This document shows, in pieces, positions 5,339-6,947 of a DNA stretch of 6,947 nt (the stretch's first letter is position 1; each line of letters opens with the position of its first letter). A model generated the notes under the pieces. That model was not told the DNA's origin and did not search any database. It saw nothing but the letters and a program-made list of their open reading frames with translations. Source of the stretch: Pseudomonadota bacterium (GTDB lineage: Bacteria > Desulfobacterota > Anaeroferrophillalia > Anaeroferrophillales > Anaeroferrophillaceae). The stretch covers positions 1 to 6,947 of the forward strand of contig DQWO01000144.1 in the NCBI GenBank assembly GCA_011042595.1, read 5' to 3'. A program made the position numbers and the translations under genes.

Positions 5339-5367
5339 ATCCAAACATATCATATTGTTTTTGTCAA
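5339..5367 (-). promoter_or_regulatory. Probable ferritin promoter
   Basis: A perfect -35 box TTGACA reads on the minus strand at 5362-5367. At 17-nt spacing the -10 is TTGGAT (5339-5344), only three of six matches. It would give a leader of roughly 85-90 nt that includes the palindrome at 5265-5281. A weak -10 box with a perfect -35 could point to an activated promoter. Confidence 0.4.
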
Positions 5368-5488
5368 GTTAAAATGCCATAATTTCTCACTGCTGTCCGG
5401 CAAAGTTATGGTATTACTTTAACCGGGATTGATTTTCGGCACTTATGACGCTAAGACTGTCATCCGCTTAAAAAAGCAAAATAGGCTT

Positions 5489-5517
5489 TTGCATTCCCGA
5501 ACAATTTTTGCTAGAAT
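5489..5517 (+). promoter_or_regulatory. Probable trmH promoter
   Basis: TTGCAT (5489-5494) and TAGAAT (5512-5517, five of six matches to the -10 consensus) are separated by exactly 17 nt. They lie about 65 nt upstream of the trmH ATG. This is a reasonable sigma-70-type promoter for trmH and the following yjbQ gene. Confidence 0.5.
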
Positions 5518-5580
5518 GTGAAAAGTAAAAGTCAGTAACATCCAGAAAAAACTTGACAGCACGGCTAAGGACGCTCAGCC

Positions 5581-6246
5581 ATGAATAGTCATCGTTATCA
5601 GCGACTGAGTGAAGTTCTGAGCCGCCGACAGCCGGATTTAACCGTGGTCATGGACAATGTCCACAAACCCCACAACCTGGCGGCCATTACCCGCACCTGT
5701 GATGCGGTTGGCATTCTCGAAGCCCATGCCATATCTTCCAGCTCATCAATCCGTCTAAGCCAGAAAGTGGCCGGGGGCTGCAAGAAATGGATCACCATCA
5801 AAACCCATAGAACCATCCAGGAGGCCTATGCTCACCTGAGGCAGCATGGATTCCGGATTTACGCCGCCCATTTTAATCAGCAGGCCCGGGATTTTCGCCG
5901 GATAGACTATACCCGACCTACCGCCATTGTTGTCGGGGCTGAACTGGATGGCATTTCTCAAACAGCCGTAGACAACTGCGACGGCACCATCATTGTTCCC
6001 ATGGTCGGTCTGGTCCAGTCACTGAATGTTTCGGTGGCCACCGCCCTGATTCTTTTTGAAGCTCAACGACAGCGGCAGGAAGCCGGATTTTATGACTCAT
6101 CCCGGCTTGATCGGCAAACCTATGATCGGCTGCTGTTTGAATGGCTGCACCCGAAAATTGCCGCCTACTGCCAAAAACACCGGCTGTCTTATCCCCGGAC
6201 CGATGAAAAAGGTGAAATTATCGAACCACTGGCTGACCGTAAATAA
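5581..6246 (+). CDS. trmH: tRNA (guanosine(18)-2'-O)-methyltransferase TrmH
   Basis: This is a 221-residue protein, close to the 229 of E. coli TrmH. It is a SPOUT (trefoil-knot) methyltransferase that uses S-adenosylmethionine to methylate the 2'-O of G18 in the tRNA D-loop. All three family motifs are present: motif 1 around DNVHKPHNLAAITRTCDAVG (25-44), with the conserved N and catalytic R; motif 2 IVVGAELDGIS (116-126); and motif 3 IVPMVGLVQSLNVSVATALI (138-157), forming the knot. RYQRLSEVL at the N-terminus and the LLFEWLHP...LSYPRTDEKGEI C-terminal extension are TrmH-specific and argue against RlmB. AAGGA lies 9 nt before the ATG. The gene diverges from the redox cluster, is unrelated to it in role, and is followed by yjbQ after 38 nt. 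Confidence 0.96.
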   Translation: MNSHRYQRLSEVLSRRQPDLTVVMDNVHKPHNLAAITRTCDAVGILEAHAISSSSSIRLSQKVAGGCKKWITIKTHRTIQEAYAHLRQHGFRIYAAHFNQQARDFRRIDYTRPTAIVVGAELDGISQTAVDNCDGTIIVPMVGLVQSLNVSVATALILFEAQRQRQEAGFYDSSRLDRQTYDRLLFEWLHPKIAAYCQKHRLSYPRTDEKGEIIEPLADRK

Positions 6247-6284
6247 GCGTCGCCCAGACAAACTATATTCGAAGGATAAAAAAC

Positions 6285-6701
6285 ATGGTCCAGCAGCAAA
6301 CATTTACCCTGGAAACCCGTGGACATCGCGACCTGCATGACCTGACCCGAGAAATAAGCGAAATCGTTAAAAAGTCCGGGATAATGATAGGAATGGTACA
6401 TATCTTTAATGTTGGCAGTACGGCTGCCGTGGGCACGATTGAATTCGAACCGGGGCTCCAGCAGGACCTGCCGGATATCCTGGATAAACTCATGCCCCCC
6501 AGTCGCAACTATGGTCATGAACAGACCTGGCATGATGGCAACGGCCACTCGCACCTGCAGGCCACCCTGCTTGGCCCCTCCCTTACGGTTCCCATCCGGG
6601 ACGGCAAGCTTACCTTGGGAACCTGGCAACAAATCTTTCATCTGGAATGTGATGTCAAACCTCGCCAGCGCCAGATCATGGTAACCGTGATGGGGGAGTA
6701 G
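6285..6701 (+). CDS. YjbQ/UPF0047 family protein
   Basis: This is a 138-residue, single-domain protein of the usual family length. The signature is strong: HIFNVGSTAAVGTIEFEPG (39-57), HEQTWHDGNGHSHLQATLLG (78-97) and GTWQQIFHLECD (112-123) near the end, with the conserved His and Asp residues of the active-site cleft. Some members can make thiamine phosphate from HMP-PP and thiazole phosphate, hence the name secondary thiamine-phosphate synthase. The physiological role in most bacteria is not settled. AAGGAT is 8 nt before the ATG. It follows trmH by 38 nt and is probably co-transcribed with it. No other thiamine gene is present, so the pathway assignment rests on family alone. Confidence 0.92.
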   Translation: MVQQQTFTLETRGHRDLHDLTREISEIVKKSGIMIGMVHIFNVGSTAAVGTIEFEPGLQQDLPDILDKLMPPSRNYGHEQTWHDGNGHSHLQATLLGPSLTVPIRDGKLTLGTWQQIFHLECDVKPRQRQIMVTVMGE

Positions 6702-6733
6702 AAACTCATAAATACTTACTTGCGATGGTGTAA

Positions 6734-6761
6734 CTGAAAAACCCAGGTTAAACAAGATAAT
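6734..6761 (+). promoter_or_regulatory. Possible promoter before the PilZ-like gene
   Basis: CTGAAA (6734-6739) and GATAAT (6756-6761) are 16 nt apart, with four and five of six matches to sigma-70 consensus. It would leave a leader of about 100 nt before the ATG at 6867. No clear terminator is seen after yjbQ, so readthrough is also possible. Confidence 0.28.
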
Positions 6762-6866
6762 ATGGGCACAAAAACATATCGGACAACTGTGATAAATATC
6801 ATGGATTTTCTGACGATAGGCAATACAGTAAATAGATAGATTAAAACTCGAGAATCAGGATCGAAC

Positions 6867-6947
6867 ATGAGTGAAAAACGTTATTTCAAGCGGGTTAATT
6901 TCCCGGCTGAGGTCCAGGTAATCTGTAATGAGAATATTCTGCAAGGG
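6867..6947 (+). CDS. Probable PilZ-domain protein (N-terminal fragment)
   Basis: Only the first 27 residues are in the window; the rest lies beyond its right edge. The start MSEKRYFKRVNFPAEVQVIC has the R-x-x-x-R pattern (R5, R9) followed by a hydrophobic strand, which opens many PilZ domains. PilZ domains bind cyclic di-GMP and control motility, polysaccharide production or attachment. AGGA lies 8 nt upstream of the ATG. It is separated from yjbQ by 165 nt and is likely its own unit. The call rests on a short segment, and the downstream D/N-x-S-x-x-G part of the motif cannot be seen. Confidence 0.6.
   Translation, partial: MSEKRYFKRVNFPAEVQVICNENILQG

Larger units (their letters stand above)
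5246..5580. other. Divergent intergenic region between ferritin and trmH
   Basis: This 335-nt A/T-rich stretch holds no credible gene. It contains the ferritin leader and promoter on the minus strand and the trmH promoter on the plus strand. Two further weak inverted repeats are visible: CCATAA/TTATGG (5377-5382 with 5406-5411, with an inner TGC/GCA pair) and ATGAC/GTCAT (5445-5449 with 5459-5463). Neither can be assigned a role. Confidence 0.7.

Noticed and set aside
5553..5558. TTGACA on the plus strand just before trmH
   Set aside because: It is too close to the ATG to leave room for a -10 box, a start site and the ribosome site.
6762..6839. A 25-codon plus-strand frame in the gap before the PilZ-like gene
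   Set aside because: It has no ribosome site and no recognisable composition or motif; frames this short occur by chance.

Overview
The window looks like chromosome from an anaerobic or microaerophilic bacterium, most likely of the former Deltaproteobacteria (Desulfobacterota/Desulfuromonadota). This is an inference from gene content: several rubredoxin-type proteins, a rubrerythrin-like diiron protein, a non-heme ferritin, a small c-type cytochrome, a DUF3786 protein with an Fe-S domain, a tandem SagB-type flavoprotein, and a UGA (selenocysteine) codon in a redox protein. No rRNA, tRNA, IS transposase or CRISPR array is seen.

Minus strand, about 5245 down to 1: a run of redox and iron genes. 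In transcription order they are ferritin (4736-5245), a 60-aa rubredoxin-like protein (4293-4475), a glutaredoxin-like selenoprotein with an in-frame TGA at codon 13 (4023-4268), an Fe-S/DUF3786 protein (3064-3894), a SagB-type double nitroreductase-domain protein (1516-3024), a 49-aa Cys-rich rubredoxin-like protein (1282-1431), a rubrerythrin-like ferritin-fold protein (773-1261), a one-heme cytochrome c overlapping it by 8 nt (490-780), a classical rubredoxin (269-433) and a flavodoxin cut by the window edge (1-242). Most junctions are short, so long co-transcripts are plausible. The set reads as electron carriers, iron storage and peroxide/thiol handling.

The most notable item is the selenoprotein. 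Ordinary stop-to-stop gene calling misses it because UGA replaces the first Cys of the glutaredoxin C-P-H-C motif. A bacterial-type SECIS hairpin (8-bp stem, GUA loop) lies just downstream of the UGA. The 260-nt gap between ferritin and the rubredoxin-like gene holds a 218-bp element bounded by a perfect 18-bp inverted repeat. It contains nested hairpins and a minus-strand terminator that shares one arm with a competing long stem. It could be a mobile miniature repeat, a terminator/attenuator, or both.

Plus strand, 5581 to the end: a 335-nt divergent regulatory region, then trmH (tRNA Gm18 methyltransferase, 5581-6246), a YjbQ/UPF0047 protein (6285-6701), and the first 27 codons of a probable PilZ-domain protein (6867-6947).
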